Source: Roseomonas aeriglobus
GTDB lineage: Bacteria > Pseudomonadota > Alphaproteobacteria > Sphingomonadales > Sphingomonadaceae
DNA length: 64,000 bases
Assembly: GCA_016937575.1 (NCBI GenBank)
Contig: JAFHKN010000002.1
Location: forward strand, 2,480,001 to 2,544,000
Reading direction: 5' to 3'
Made by a program: the position numbers and the translations under genes. The notes under the pieces were generated by a model, which worked only from the letters and a program-made list of their open reading frames with translations, ran no database searches and was not told where the DNA came from. This document shows, in pieces, positions 16,182-25,836 of this stretch (positions within the stretch are counted from its first letter, which is position 1; each line of letters opens with the position of its first letter).

Positions 16182-17342
16182 ATGGCACGACATTACGGCA
16201 TGGACTGGTTGCGGATCGGGGCGTTCGCGCTGTTGATCCTCTACCACATCGCCATGGTGTTCGTACCGTGGCCCTATCATGTGAAGGCGGTACGGACGGT
16301 CGATTGGGTAACGGTGCCGATGGCGCTGACCAGCCCCTGGCGCCTGACCCTGCTGTTTCTCGTCTCGGGCTATGCCAGTCGCGCGATCGTTACCCGGTCG
16401 CCCGGACTGTGGCGCTTCGTCCGCTCCCGCACCAGCCGCCTGCTGCTGCCGCTGGCGTTCGGCATCGCCATCATCGTGCCGCCCCAGGCCTGGGTCGAAC
16501 TCGTCACCCAGCATGGCTATACCCGCGGCTATCTGCATTTCTGGGCGAGCGAGTTCTTCGATTTCGATACGCTCGCCGGGACCATCCTGCCGACCTGGAA
16601 CCATCTGTGGTTCGTCGGTTACCTGTGGATCTACACGCTCGCGCTCGCGCTGCTGCTCGCCCTGCCACGACCGCGGGCCTTGCAGGTCGGGTTCGACCGG
16701 CTGTTCGGCGGGGTCAGCGTCCTGTGGCTGCCGATCCTCTACCTGCTGCTGGCCCAGGTGTTCGTGTTCACGCGCTGGACCGATACGCACGACGTGCTGC
16801 ACGACGGCATTGCGCACCTGGGCTTCTTCCCGGCGTTCGTCTTCGGCTTCCTGCTCGCCGCTGCGCCCAACACGATGGCGGCGCTGGTACGATGGCGCTG
16901 GGTGTCGCTCGCGCTTGCCGCTGCCAGCTTCGCGATCGTCGGCGGAGTCGCGCTGGTCTGGCCCGGTGTCAGTTCGCCGCCGCAATGGATCGCCGACCAG
17001 ACGCTATGGGCGCGGCAGGTCCAGTGCTGGGCGACGATCGCCGCCCTGATCGGTATCGCCGAGGCCCATTTGAACCGCGATCACCCCGCCCGCGCACTGC
17101 TGGCGGAGGCGGTGTTTCCCTTCTACCTCGTCCACCAGACGATCATCGTCGTCGTCGGCTATTGGCTGCGGTCGACGAACCTGCCGCTGTGGTCGCAGTT
17201 CCTGGTCCTGCTGGTGACAACCTGCGCCGGCTGCTGGGCCTTCTACCGCATCGGCCGCGACGTGCGGCTGTTGCGTCCGCTGATCGGCCTCAGGCCCCGC
17301 CCCGCCGCCGCCGCCCGGCACACCCCGCACCCGTCCTTCTGA
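16182..17342 (+). CDS. Acyltransferase 3/OpgC-like membrane protein
   Basis: A 386-residue polytopic protein starting MARHYGMDWLRIGAFALLILYHIAMVF, with the conserved acyltransferase-3 His in LYHIAM and the following VSGYASRAIV and RTSRLLLPLAFGI segments. About ten to eleven helices are predicted. The WLRIGAF...YHxxMVFVPW opening is of the kind found in OpgC/MdoC-like and other polysaccharide-modifying acyltransferases; the acceptor is unknown. An alternative GTG start at 16146 would add 12 residues. The isoaspartyl peptidase gene follows after 16 bases, probably on the same transcript. Confidence 0.87.
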   Translation: MARHYGMDWLRIGAFALLILYHIAMVFVPWPYHVKAVRTVDWVTVPMALTSPWRLTLLFLVSGYASRAIVTRSPGLWRFVRSRTSRLLLPLAFGIAIIVPPQAWVELVTQHGYTRGYLHFWASEFFDFDTLAGTILPTWNHLWFVGYLWIYTLALALLLALPRPRALQVGFDRLFGGVSVLWLPILYLLLAQVFVFTRWTDTHDVLHDGIAHLGFFPAFVFGFLLAAAPNTMAALVRWRWVSLALAAASFAIVGGVALVWPGVSSPPQWIADQTLWARQVQCWATIAALIGIAEAHLNRDHPARALLAEAVFPFYLVHQTIIVVVGYWLRSTNLPLWSQFLVLLVTTCAGCWAFYRIGRDVRLLRPLIGLRPRPAAAARHTPHPSF

Positions 17343-17358
17343 CCTCGGAGCCCCGCGA

Positions 17359-18309
17359 ATGACCGCCTCCTCCCCTGCGCCTGCCGCCACCGGCTGGGCG
17401 ATCGCCGTTCACGGCGGCGCCGGCATCATCCCGCGTGGGCAGCTGACCCCGGAGCAGGACGCCGCGGCCCGTGCCGGGCTGAACGCGGCGCTCGATGCGG
17501 GGCAGGCGATCCTGGCGGCGGGCGGCAGCGCGCTCGACGCGGTCGAGGCCGCGGTGCGCGTTCTGGAGGACGATCCCGCCTTCAACGCCGGTCGCGGCGC
17601 GGTCTTTACCTATGAGGGCACGCAGGAGCTCGACGCCGCGATCATGGACGGCCGCACGCGTGCCGCCGGGGCCGTGGCCGGAGTCACCGCGACGAAAAAC
17701 CCCGTCCGCCTCGCCCGCGCGGTGATGGACCATAGCCCCCACGTCCTGCTGGCCGGCAGCGGCGCCGACGCGTTCAGCCGCGACCAGGGGCTGGAGCAGG
17801 TCGGGCCCGACTGGTTCGCCATCCCCGAGCGACGCGACCAGCTCGAACGGATGAAGGCGAGCTCCGCGACCGGCTTCGACGTCGACATGAAATACGGCAC
17901 GGTCGGGGCGGTCGCGTGCGATGCCGAGGGGCATGTCGCCGCGGCGACCTCGACCGGCGGGGTGACCGGCAAGCGCTGGGGACGCATCGGCGACTCACCC
18001 CTGATCGGGGCCGGAACCTTCGCCGACGATCGCGCGGGCGCCGTCAGCGCGACCGGATCGGGCGAGTTCTTCATTCGCGCGGGCGTCGCGCACGAAATCT
18101 GCGCCCGCGTGCGATTCCTCGGCGAAACCCTGCAAGCCGCCGGCGACGTGGTCATGGCCGAAACCCGCGCGCTGGGCGGCACCGGCGGAATCATCCTGAC
18201 CGGCCCGACCGGCGAGATCGCATGGAGCATGACGACGTCGGGCATGTACCGCGGCAAGGCGTCGGCGCGCGGAGACAGGGTCGTGGCGATCTACGGCGAC
18301 GAGGCGTGA
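17359..18309 (+). CDS. iaaA: Isoaspartyl peptidase/L-asparaginase (Ntn hydrolase, family T2)
   Basis: Removes isoaspartyl residues from peptides and hydrolyses L-asparagine. The 316-residue precursor autocleaves before Thr181 (KYG|TVGAV), giving two subunits. Visible family motifs are HGGAGIIPRG near the start, NAGRGAVFTYEG, LDAAIMDG, and SATSTGGVTGKRWGRIGDSPLIGAG-like sequence after the nucleophile, which binds substrate carboxylate. No signal peptide is evident, so it is cytoplasmic. It follows the acyltransferase gene closely. Confidence 0.92.
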   Translation: MTASSPAPAATGWAIAVHGGAGIIPRGQLTPEQDAAARAGLNAALDAGQAILAAGGSALDAVEAAVRVLEDDPAFNAGRGAVFTYEGTQELDAAIMDGRTRAAGAVAGVTATKNPVRLARAVMDHSPHVLLAGSGADAFSRDQGLEQVGPDWFAIPERRDQLERMKASSATGFDVDMKYGTVGAVACDAEGHVAAATSTGGVTGKRWGRIGDSPLIGAGTFADDRAGAVSATGSGEFFIRAGVAHEICARVRFLGETLQAAGDVVMAETRALGGTGGIILTGPTGEIAWSMTTSGMYRGKASARGDRVVAIYGDEA

Positions 18310-18515
18310 ACCGCTCCATCCCGAAACGGGCTGCACGGCGCTGATCCGGCCCCAATGTCATCGACGACGACGCCTGCGCCGCCAGAGCAGGCCTGGCTGG
18401 AGCGCTTTGTTCGCGGCCCCACCCCTTCGCATTTTTACGTAATTTCGCGTTAATCCCGTTTGAACGGAAATCTGTCAAAAAGGAGTCGCAAGCGACTAGA
18501 TTATTGAGATAAATT

Positions 18516-20561
18516 ATGGCCTGGAGCCGCCGAAAGCCTAACGATCCGACGCAGCGCGGCATTCTGATGCGGTTGCTTCGCGACGTCCGAGGCAACACCC
18601 TGGCCATCATGACCGCGACGCTGATCCCGCTTGCCGGTCTGGTCGGTGGCGGCATCGACCTCAGCCGGATGTATATTCTGAAGACCCGCCTGCAGCATGC
18701 GTGCGATGCGGGCTCGCTGGCCGGTCGCAAGTCGATGGGCGGCGGCAACTGGTCGTTCAACAATTACTATGCCCGCACCCAGGCCGAGAAATTCTTCGAC
18801 GCCAATTTCCAAAGCGGGTCGTTCGCCTCGACGGGCCTGATCCGCACCTTCACCGAAGAGGCCGGCAAGGTGACCGGCACCGCGCAGGCGACGATCCCGA
18901 TGACGTTGATGCGGATCTTCGGCAAGACCAGCGAAGACATCGCGGTCAGCTGCGACGCCGAAATGCGGCTGCCCAACACCGACGTCATGTTCGTGCTCGA
19001 TACCACCGGGTCGATGAACGACCCGCAGCCCGGCGACATCGTCAACAAGATGTCGGCGCTGAAGACCGCGGTGAAGTGCTTTTACGAAATCGTGGCGAAG
19101 ATCGACAGCAACGCGACCTGCACCACCGGCGTGCCGTCGGGGGGGACCAGCGATCAGGTCCAGATCCGCTTCGGCTTCGTCCCCTATGCGACCAACGTCA
19201 ACGTCGGGCGGCTGTTGCCGACCAATTGGTTCGTCGACAGCTGGACCTATCAGACGCGCGAGGCGCAATTCACCAATCAGACGACCACGTCGTCGACCAC
19301 GCCGTCGGTGACGGGCACGACCTTCGTCAATCCCGACCCCCAGGGCTATTTCGACTATCAGGGCGTCGGCTTTATCTCGTCATCGAGCTGTACGAATTAC
19401 GCCGTTCCGCCCCAGACGGCGTTCGAGGCGATCGGCGTGGAAGGTCCGCAGGTCGAACGGACGACCACCGGCGGAAATCCGGAAACCATAACCTGGGCCA
19501 CCTATCAGTACGGCCGCGTCTACGTCTTCAAGACGCGGCGCACCCAGGGCGGATATTGCTGGATCCAGCGCCAGGAAATCCGCGGCGACCTGCGGCGTCA
19601 ATATTCGCAGACCCGGTCATCGACGACGGCGACCGTCTTCAGCGGTTGGCGCTACGCCGCGCTGCCCGTCACCGTCAGCCTGCTGAAGAACGGGACCGAC
19701 TGGCGCGACAGCTTCCAATGGCCGATCGGCGCAAATGGCACCGCCGCCACGATCAGCTGGAAAGGCTGTATCGAGGAACGCGATACGGTGCGTCAGACCA
19801 GCTACGATCCGATCCCGTCGGGGGCAAAGGATCTCGACATCGACCTGATCCCCAGCAGCGACGCCACCCGGTGGAAGCCGGCGCTGCCCGACCTGCTCTA
19901 TGCCCGCGGATCCTTCCTCGGGTACGACGACCCGAGCTTCATTTTCGGGCCGGTCAATCGGTCGGCGACCGACAGCAGCTATTCGCGGCCGTATTCCGCC
20001 TTCTGCCCGCAGGCGGCGCGCAAGATGCAATCCTACGGCGCCGGCAGCGACTTCGACAGCTATGTCGATTCGCTCTTCCCCGAAGGCAACACCTATCATG
20101 ACATCGGCCTGCTGTGGGGTGCGCGGCTGATGTCGCCGACCGGCATCTTCGGCAGCGAAAATGCCAAGACCGCGCGGGGCGGCGACATCGAACGGCACAT
20201 GATCTTCATGACCGACGGCGACGCCTGCGCGCAATCCTACGACTATACCGCGTACGGCTATAACTGGTGGGATCGACGCCAGACCTCGGCCAGCAGCGCT
20301 CCTACCGGCGGCTGCACGTTCAACGCCTTCACGCTGGTCGAACAGGTCAACAAGCGGACCGAGGCGCTGTGCAGCGCGATCAAGAACAAGAACATCACCT
20401 TGTGGGTCGTCGCGTTCGGCACGCTGGCACCGGAGACGATCACCCGCCTGACCACATGCGCATCGTCGGGCAAATATTTCACCGCGGCCAACTCGGCCGA
20501 ATTGCAGCAGACGTTCAAGACGATCGCCGAACAGATATCACAGCTCAGACTGTCCCGGTGA
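18516..20561 (+). CDS. TadG-like pilus assembly protein with VWA domain
   Basis: A 681-residue protein with a TadE/TadG-type N-terminus: a short cytoplasmic stretch, RGNTLAIMTATLIPLAGLVGGGIDLSRMY as membrane/processing segment (about residues 30-58), then a large exported region. A von Willebrand A domain begins near residue 150 with the MIDAS-like VMFVLDTTGSMND and continues in the C-terminal part (HMIFMTDGDACAQ, ITLWVVAFGTLAPETI). The alternative start at 18567 (MRLLRDVRG) fits the family better at the N-terminus. Between the VWA halves is a Thr/Ser/Tyr-rich insertion. It stands alone, without other tad genes nearby. Confidence 0.87.
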   Translation: MAWSRRKPNDPTQRGILMRLLRDVRGNTLAIMTATLIPLAGLVGGGIDLSRMYILKTRLQHACDAGSLAGRKSMGGGNWSFNNYYARTQAEKFFDANFQSGSFASTGLIRTFTEEAGKVTGTAQATIPMTLMRIFGKTSEDIAVSCDAEMRLPNTDVMFVLDTTGSMNDPQPGDIVNKMSALKTAVKCFYEIVAKIDSNATCTTGVPSGGTSDQVQIRFGFVPYATNVNVGRLLPTNWFVDSWTYQTREAQFTNQTTTSSTTPSVTGTTFVNPDPQGYFDYQGVGFISSSSCTNYAVPPQTAFEAIGVEGPQVERTTTGGNPETITWATYQYGRVYVFKTRRTQGGYCWIQRQEIRGDLRRQYSQTRSSTTATVFSGWRYAALPVTVSLLKNGTDWRDSFQWPIGANGTAATISWKGCIEERDTVRQTSYDPIPSGAKDLDIDLIPSSDATRWKPALPDLLYARGSFLGYDDPSFIFGPVNRSATDSSYSRPYSAFCPQAARKMQSYGAGSDFDSYVDSLFPEGNTYHDIGLLWGARLMSPTGIFGSENAKTARGGDIERHMIFMTDGDACAQSYDYTAYGYNWWDRRQTSASSAPTGGCTFNAFTLVEQVNKRTEALCSAIKNKNITLWVVAFGTLAPETITRLTTCASSGKYFTAANSAELQQTFKTIAEQISQLRLSR

Positions 20562-20613
20562 GGCACGTCGACCAGGTGGGGTGAAACGCCACGAGCAGAC
20601 GAGGCGGCCGTCG

Positions 20614-20646
20614 GAAGCGCCCCTGATCGCCCGGTCAGGCGCTTTC
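20614..20646. terminator. Hairpin between convergent tadG-like and MFS genes
   Basis: Imperfect stem GAAGCGCC(CC)TGA with TCAGGCGCTTTC, loop of eight bases, and the right arm overlapping the MFS stop codon. Its position between two convergent genes suggests a bidirectional terminator. There is no clear T-run on the plus side, so strength is uncertain. Confidence 0.4.
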
Positions 20647-21945
20647 GCCGATCCGTCGAATGGACCCGACCAGCAAGAGCACGGCGAGTGCCGCGAAAAG
20701 CGCGGATCCCGCCACCAGCGCAAGGACGAGATCGAACGACCCGGTTTCCTTCAGGATATACCCGATCAGGATCGGCGTGACGATGGAGGAGAGGTTGCCG
20801 AACATGTTGAAGATGCCCCCCGACAGGCCGGCGCTGTCGCGCGGGGCGACGTCGCTCATGATCGCCCAGCCCAGGGCGCCGATACCTTTGCCGAAGAACG
20901 CCAGGCTCATGAACACGAGGATCATGGTGTTCGACTGTGCCGTGATGCAGCCGAGGATCATCAGCGCCAGGATCATGCCGCTCACCACCGGGATCTTTCG
21001 CGCCGCCGTCAGGCTGTAGCCGCGCCGCAGCAGCCAGTCCGAAAGGACGCCGCCCAGCACGCCGCCGATGAAGCCGCAAATTGCCGGCACGGTGGCGAAC
21101 AGCCCCGCCTTGACCACCGACAGTCCGCGCTCCTCGACGAGATACACCGGGAACCAGGTGATGAAGAAATAGGTCAGAGTGTTGATGAAGAATTGCGCGA
21201 GGTAGAGCCCCCAGAGCGTGCGATGCCCCAGCAGCACGCGCAATTTGCGCCCCAGCTCACCGTCTTGCCGGGCGCCCGTGTGGGGAGCCTGACGCAAGGC
21301 GCCGCCGGCTTCGATCATCGCACGTTCGGGCGCGCCCAGACGGGGGTGATCTTCCGGATCGCGCACCACCCTCGTCCAGACCACGGCTGCGATCAGCCCG
21401 GCCACGCCCATGAAAACGAACACCCATGGCCAGCCGAAGCCGGCGATGATCCACCCCATGATCGGCGCGAACAGTACGGTTGCGAAATACTGCGCCGAAT
21501 TGAAGATCGCGCTGGCCGTGCCGCGTTCGGCCGAGGGAAACCAGGCAGCGACCAGGCGGGCGTTGCCGGGAAACGAAGGCGCCTCCGCCACGCCGACCAG
21601 GAAGCGGAAGGCGAACAGGGTGGTGATCGCGGTCGCGCCGCTCAGCCACACCACGCCGCCCTGTGCCATCGTGAAGAGCGACCAGACGATGATGGCGATC
21701 AGGTAGACGCGAGGCGTACCGAACCGGTCGAGCAGCCAGCCACCGGGGACCTGCGACGCGACATAGGCCCAGCCGAAGGCCGAGAACACGATGCCGAGTT
21801 GCAGCTTGTCGATGCCCAGGTCGAGCGATAGCGATGGTGCCGCCAGCGACAGCGTCGCGCGGTCGGCGTAATTGATGACGGTGACGGCAAAGAGCACCGC
21901 CAACACGCCCCAACGGACACGTCCGACCTTCTGCGATTCCGGCAT
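20635..21945 (-). CDS. MFS transporter, anion:cation symporter (glucarate/galactonate) type
   Basis: A 436-residue major facilitator with 12 predicted helices. The opening VLAVLFAVTVINYADRATLSL, the AYVASQVPGGWLLDRFG loop and the FPGNARLVAAWFPSAERGTA segment are typical of the ACS family that imports glucarate, galactarate and galactonate with protons. It lies 138 bases downstream of the talarate/galactarate dehydratase gene and next to glucarate dehydratase, which supports aldarate uptake across the inner membrane. Exact substrate not proven. Confidence 0.9.
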   Translation of the reverse strand: MPESQKVGRVRWGVLAVLFAVTVINYADRATLSLAAPSLSLDLGIDKLQLGIVFSAFGWAYVASQVPGGWLLDRFGTPRVYLIAIIVWSLFTMAQGGVVWLSGATAITTLFAFRFLVGVAEAPSFPGNARLVAAWFPSAERGTASAIFNSAQYFATVLFAPIMGWIIAGFGWPWVFVFMGVAGLIAAVVWTRVVRDPEDHPRLGAPERAMIEAGGALRQAPHTGARQDGELGRKLRVLLGHRTLWGLYLAQFFINTLTYFFITWFPVYLVEERGLSVVKAGLFATVPAICGFIGGVLGGVLSDWLLRRGYSLTAARKIPVVSGMILALMILGCITAQSNTMILVFMSLAFFGKGIGALGWAIMSDVAPRDSAGLSGGIFNMFGNLSSIVTPILIGYILKETGSFDLVLALVAGSALFAALAVLLLVGSIRRIGESA

Positions 21946-22083
21946 CTATCCCGCTCCTGTCGAGCCTGTTGCCGTCGATTCCCGTCGGGAGCCGCCGGCA
22001 CGGTCGATTTTCTCTCTTGGCAGGCTAGCGAGCAAATCGCGCGGCCGTCCAATCCGTCGTGGCAATTCAGCGATGCCGCAACG

Positions 22084-23235
22084 CTATCGATGCAGGCCGT
22101 CGGCGATCCCGCCGGCATCGATACGGCAGGAGGCGACCGTCCAGGCCCGGGCCTGTTCCGACAAGGTGACACCCAGCCCCGGTCGGTCCGATATCAGCAT
22201 CTTGCCGTCGCGGATCGTCTGGCGTTCGTTGAACAGCGGGTCGAGCCAGTCGAAATGTTCGACCCAGGCGGCGTGCGCATAGGCTGCCGAAAGATGGACG
22301 TGCAGTTCCATGGCGAAATGCGGCGCGAGACTGAGCTGCGCTTCCTCGGCCATGGCGGCGACGCGCAGGAATTGGGTGATGCCCCCTACCCGTGCCGCGT
22401 CGGGCTGAACGAAGTCGATCGCCCGGCTGCGGATCATCGCGAAATGCTCGGGCGCGCTGACCAGCATTTCGCCCGACGCGATCGGCGTGTCGAAACTTCC
22501 CGCCAGGGCCGCGTGCCCTTCGATGTCATAGGCGTCCAGCGGCTCTTCGATCCACACCAGGCCGTGGGCCTCCATCGCCCGGCACATCCGCTGCGCGGCG
22601 TCACGCGACCATTGCTGGTTGGCATCGACCATCAGCGCCACGCGTCCATCGATCTGCCGCGCGACCGCGTCGAGGCGGGCGAGATCGACCTTGGGGTCGG
22701 GATGGCCGACCTTGATCTTGATGCCGCCGATCCCGCTCGCGATCGACGCCTCGACATTGTCGAGCACCTCTTCCAGCGGCGAGGACAGAAATCCCCCCGA
22801 GGTGTTGTAGCAGTTCACACCGTCGCGGCGGCAGCCGAGCAGCTTGGCGAGCGGCAACCCGGCGCGTTTCGCCTTCATGTCCCACAACGCATTGTCGAAC
22901 GCGGCGACGGCCTGGGTCGACAGCCCCGCGCGTCCGACCGACGCGCCGGCCCAGACCAGCTTGGTCCAGAGGCGGGCGATGTCGTTGGGATCCTCGCCGA
23001 GCAGCTCGGCCCCGACTTCGCGCGCATGGGCGAACAGGCCGGGGCCACCGGCGCGTTTGGAATAGGAAAAGCCGAAGCCTTCGCGTCCGTCGCGCGTGAC
23101 GATCTCGGCGAACAGCATGGCGACCTGGGTCAGCGGTTTCTGCCGCCCGGTGAGCACCTTCGCGTCGCTGATCGGCGTGGCCAGGGGAAGATTCGCCAGA
23201 CTGATCCTGATCTCGCTGATCCGATCGTCGCTCAT
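22084..23235 (-). CDS. L-talarate/galactarate dehydratase (enolase superfamily)
   Basis: Mandelate-racemase-group enzyme that dehydrates L-talarate or galactarate to 5-keto-4-deoxyglucarate. In the 383-residue sequence the acid/base Lys pair is K173/K175 (GIKIKVGHPD), metal ligands are D204 (VDANQQW), E230 (WIEEPLDAYDIEGHA) and E256 (GEM), and the second catalytic base is H306 (LAPHFAMELH) next to D279 (VQPDAARVGG). The WIEEPLDAYDIEGHA, FVQPDA-RVGGI and LHVHLSAAY stretches closely match the Salmonella enzyme as I recall it. It overlaps the hydrolase gene by four bases and belongs to the kdgD-gudD operon. Confidence 0.88.
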   Translation of the reverse strand: MSDDRISEIRISLANLPLATPISDAKVLTGRQKPLTQVAMLFAEIVTRDGREGFGFSYSKRAGGPGLFAHAREVGAELLGEDPNDIARLWTKLVWAGASVGRAGLSTQAVAAFDNALWDMKAKRAGLPLAKLLGCRRDGVNCYNTSGGFLSSPLEEVLDNVEASIASGIGGIKIKVGHPDPKVDLARLDAVARQIDGRVALMVDANQQWSRDAAQRMCRAMEAHGLVWIEEPLDAYDIEGHAALAGSFDTPIASGEMLVSAPEHFAMIRSRAIDFVQPDAARVGGITQFLRVAAMAEEAQLSLAPHFAMELHVHLSAAYAHAAWVEHFDWLDPLFNERQTIRDGKMLISDRPGLGVTLSEQARAWTVASCRIDAGGIADGLHR

Positions 23236-24485
23236 CGGCCGTGATCGCCGACGGTGCAGTCCGACGTGACCGGTCGACCGGCCAGCACGTCGCGTGCGAA
23301 GGCGACGGCATCGTCGGCCGACCGGCTCAAAGTCTCCCCGTGACGCGCGTCCGGGTAACCGCGAAACCGGACGATGTTGCCCTGCTGGCAGATCCGCGCC
23401 AGCGCCAGCTTCTGACGCTCCGGCGCGATGAGTTCGTCGCCGAGGCCGATGCCGATCATCAGCGGCACGCGGGTCCGGAACGGGTCCATCGCGCCGGCCG
23501 GCCCCAGCAGTCGGTCGATCTCGGCAACCGGCCGGGTAAAGGCGTTGTCGAGGGTTATGCCATTGGCCTCGGCGACGACGCGCGGATCGCAGCGCGTGCG
23601 CGCCGCGGCCAGCAGGATCCGGCCCTTGTCGGTCAGCAGTGTCTCGGGCGCGGGTGCACCATCGGGCAGGCTGCCCGACATCATGCGATAGACCAGATAA
23701 TAGGGCGAGCCGCCGGGGGTCTGGTTCGACAGCGGGACCGCCGGATCGGGGAAGGTCGTCACCAGCGCCGTCGCGATCGTGCCGCGGACCGCCAGATCAG
23801 GCGCATAGGTGGCGGCAAGACGTGCCGCGCCCAGCGCCGCCCCGGAGCCCTGCGACTGGCCGGTGACGATGACCTGATTGGCGATGCCCTCACCGGTCCG
23901 CAACGCGGCGCGCCCCGCATCCAGGACCGATCGCCCCTCCGCCTGCCAGATGAGATAGGGATGCGGACCCGGCCCGCCGAGCCCCTGGTAATCGGGCGCG
24001 ACCACGGCAAAGCCGTCATCGAGCCAGCGAGCGATATAGGCGCGATCGCGGGCGTTGGCGCCGGTCCAGGATGGAGCACAGCTGTCGGCGACACCCAGCG
24101 TCCCGTGCGACCAGACCACCAGCGGCCAGCCGCCCCGCGGTCGCCGCCCGTGCGGCAGGTAGAGCGCGCCGCTGACCGGGAGCGTGCCGCTGCCCCACCG
24201 GGCATCGGTCGATGTATAGAGGATACGAAGCGCCTTGCTCGCCTGACGCGGCATCAGGTCAGCAGGCAGCGGCTCGGTCCGCAGGACGCGCCCCGGCCGG
24301 CCTGCCAGGGGACCGTTCCAGCGGTAGAATGGATCGATCGGCTGGTCGCCGACGATGGCGCCTTGCGGGAGGGGATTGCGGTCTTGGGCAAGGACGGGCC
24401 CGGCCGTGGCCAGTGCGGTGAGTGCGGCCGTTACGGCAAGCGCAATCGCTCGCCGGCCGAATTTCTTCAGATCGAAACGGCCCAT
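23232..24485 (-). CDS. Exported alpha/beta hydrolase (secretory lipase-like)
   Basis: A 417-residue protein with a signal peptide (IALAVTAALTALATAGPVLAQ) and an alpha/beta hydrolase fold. The nucleophile is Ser211 in VTGQSQGSGAAL, the oxyanion segment is SHGTLGVAD, and an acidic residue (GLGDELIAPE) and a His (YPDARHGETL) near the end complete the triad. The architecture resembles the secretory lipase family (PF03583-like). It is embedded between glucarate and talarate dehydratase genes with a 4-base overlap to the latter, so it probably frees an aldaric acid from an ester or lactone in the periplasm; this is inference from context. Confidence 0.85.
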   Translation of the reverse strand: MGRFDLKKFGRRAIALAVTAALTALATAGPVLAQDRNPLPQGAIVGDQPIDPFYRWNGPLAGRPGRVLRTEPLPADLMPRQASKALRILYTSTDARWGSGTLPVSGALYLPHGRRPRGGWPLVVWSHGTLGVADSCAPSWTGANARDRAYIARWLDDGFAVVAPDYQGLGGPGPHPYLIWQAEGRSVLDAGRAALRTGEGIANQVIVTGQSQGSGAALGAARLAATYAPDLAVRGTIATALVTTFPDPAVPLSNQTPGGSPYYLVYRMMSGSLPDGAPAPETLLTDKGRILLAAARTRCDPRVVAEANGITLDNAFTRPVAEIDRLLGPAGAMDPFRTRVPLMIGIGLGDELIAPERQKLALARICQQGNIVRFRGYPDARHGETLSRSADDAVAFARDVLAGRPVTSDCTVGDHGR

Positions 24486-24507
24486 TCCCCCTCCGCCAGC
24501 CTCTGCC

Positions 24508-25836
24508 CTAACGCACCATGCACGGGCGCTTGTTGTCGAACGTCCACCCGGGGATCAGATATTGCATGGCCTGCGCGTCATCCCGTGCGCCCAGACCGTG
24601 ATCGACGTACAGCCGATGCGCCCGCGCGAGCGCGTCCTCGTCCAGTTCCACGCCCAGGCCCGGGCGTTGCGGAAGGTCGACATGACCATCGACGATCCGC
24701 GGCGCCTCGATGGTCAGGTTATCGCCGTCCTGCCAGATCCAGTGCGTATCGATCGCCGTTACCTGCCCGGGCGCAGCGGCCGCGCAATGCGTGAACATCG
24801 CCAGGCTGATGTCGAAATGGTTGTTCGAATGCGAGCCCCAGGTCAGCCCCCAGTCGCGGCAGGTCTGCGCCACCCGCACCGAACCCGCCATCGTCCAGAA
24901 ATGCGGGTCGGCCAGCGGGATGTCGACGGCTTGCAGGCGTAGCGCCTCGACCATCTGTGGCCAATCGGTCGCCACCATGTTCGTCGCGGTTGGCAGCCCC
25001 GTCCTGCGACGAAATTCGGCCATGACGTCGCGCCCGTTGCGCCCGCCTTCGGCCCCGCAAGGATCCTCGGCATAGGCCAGCACATCGGTCAGCCCCGACG
25101 CGACCCGCACCGCCTCTTCCAGGCTCCAGGCGCCATTGGGATCGAGCGTGATGCGCGCCTCGGGAAAGGCATCCTTCAATGCGCGTACCGCAGCCGCTTC
25201 TTCGTCGGCCGCGAAGACGCCCCCCTTCAGCTTGAAGTCGCGAAAGCCATATCGCTGCTGCGCGGCGCGAGCGAGCGCCACCACGGCCGCAGGCGTCACG
25301 GCCTCCTCGTTACGAAGCCGCGCCCATGCATCGGCCGAACCGCTCTCGTCCCGATACGGCAGATCGGTCCGGTGCCGGTCCCCGATGTAGAACAGGTACC
25401 CCAGCATCTCGACCCGGTCGCGCTGCCGCCCCTCGCCCAGAAGGTCCGCGACCGCGCAGCCGAGGTGCTGGCCGAGCAGGTCGAGCATCGCGCTTTCGAC
25501 CGCTGTCTGCACGTGGATCGTGGTCCGCAGATCGAAGGTCTGCAGCCCGCGGCCGCCCGCATCCCGGTCGCCGAAGCGCCGGCCGATCTCGGTCACGATC
25601 CGGGCATGCGTACCGACGGTCGCGCCGACGACGATGGTCCGGCAATCCTCCAGCGTCTGCCTGATCGCTTCGCCGCCGGGCACCTCGCCCAGTCCGGTGT
25701 TCCCGCTTTCGTCGGTCAGCACCACGACGTTGCGCGTGAAATAGGGACCGTGCGCCCCGCTCAGGTTGAGCAGCATGGAGTCCTGACCGGCGACCGGGAC
25801 GACCCGCATCGACGCGATCTTGGGTGCTCGGCTCAT
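24508..25836 (-). CDS. gudD: Glucarate dehydratase
   Basis: Converts D-glucarate (and L-idarate) to 5-keto-4-deoxyglucarate. All expected active-site residues are present in the 442-residue sequence: K202 and K204 (DFKLKGG), D232/N234 (LDPNGAW), E257/D258 (AEDPC), N286 (ATNMVAT), D310 (LADPHFW) and H336 with N338 ([11 protein letters not shown]). The C-terminus [19 protein letters not shown] is almost identical to the enterobacterial enzyme. It overlaps the kdgD gene by four bases and precedes the exported hydrolase by 22 bases. Confidence 0.96.
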   Translation of the reverse strand: MSRAPKIASMRVVPVAGQDSMLLNLSGAHGPYFTRNVVVLTDESGNTGLGEVPGGEAIRQTLEDCRTIVVGATVGTHARIVTEIGRRFGDRDAGGRGLQTFDLRTTIHVQTAVESAMLDLLGQHLGCAVADLLGEGRQRDRVEMLGYLFYIGDRHRTDLPYRDESGSADAWARLRNEEAVTPAAVVALARAAQQRYGFRDFKLKGGVFAADEEAAAVRALKDAFPEARITLDPNGAWSLEEAVRVASGLTDVLAYAEDPCGAEGGRNGRDVMAEFRRRTGLPTATNMVATDWPQMVEALRLQAVDIPLADPHFWTMAGSVRVAQTCRDWGLTWGSHSNNHFDISLAMFTHCAAAAPGQVTAIDTHWIWQDGDNLTIEAPRIVDGHVDLPQRPGLGVELDEDALARAHRLYVDHGLGARDDAQAMQYLIPGWTFDNKRPCMVR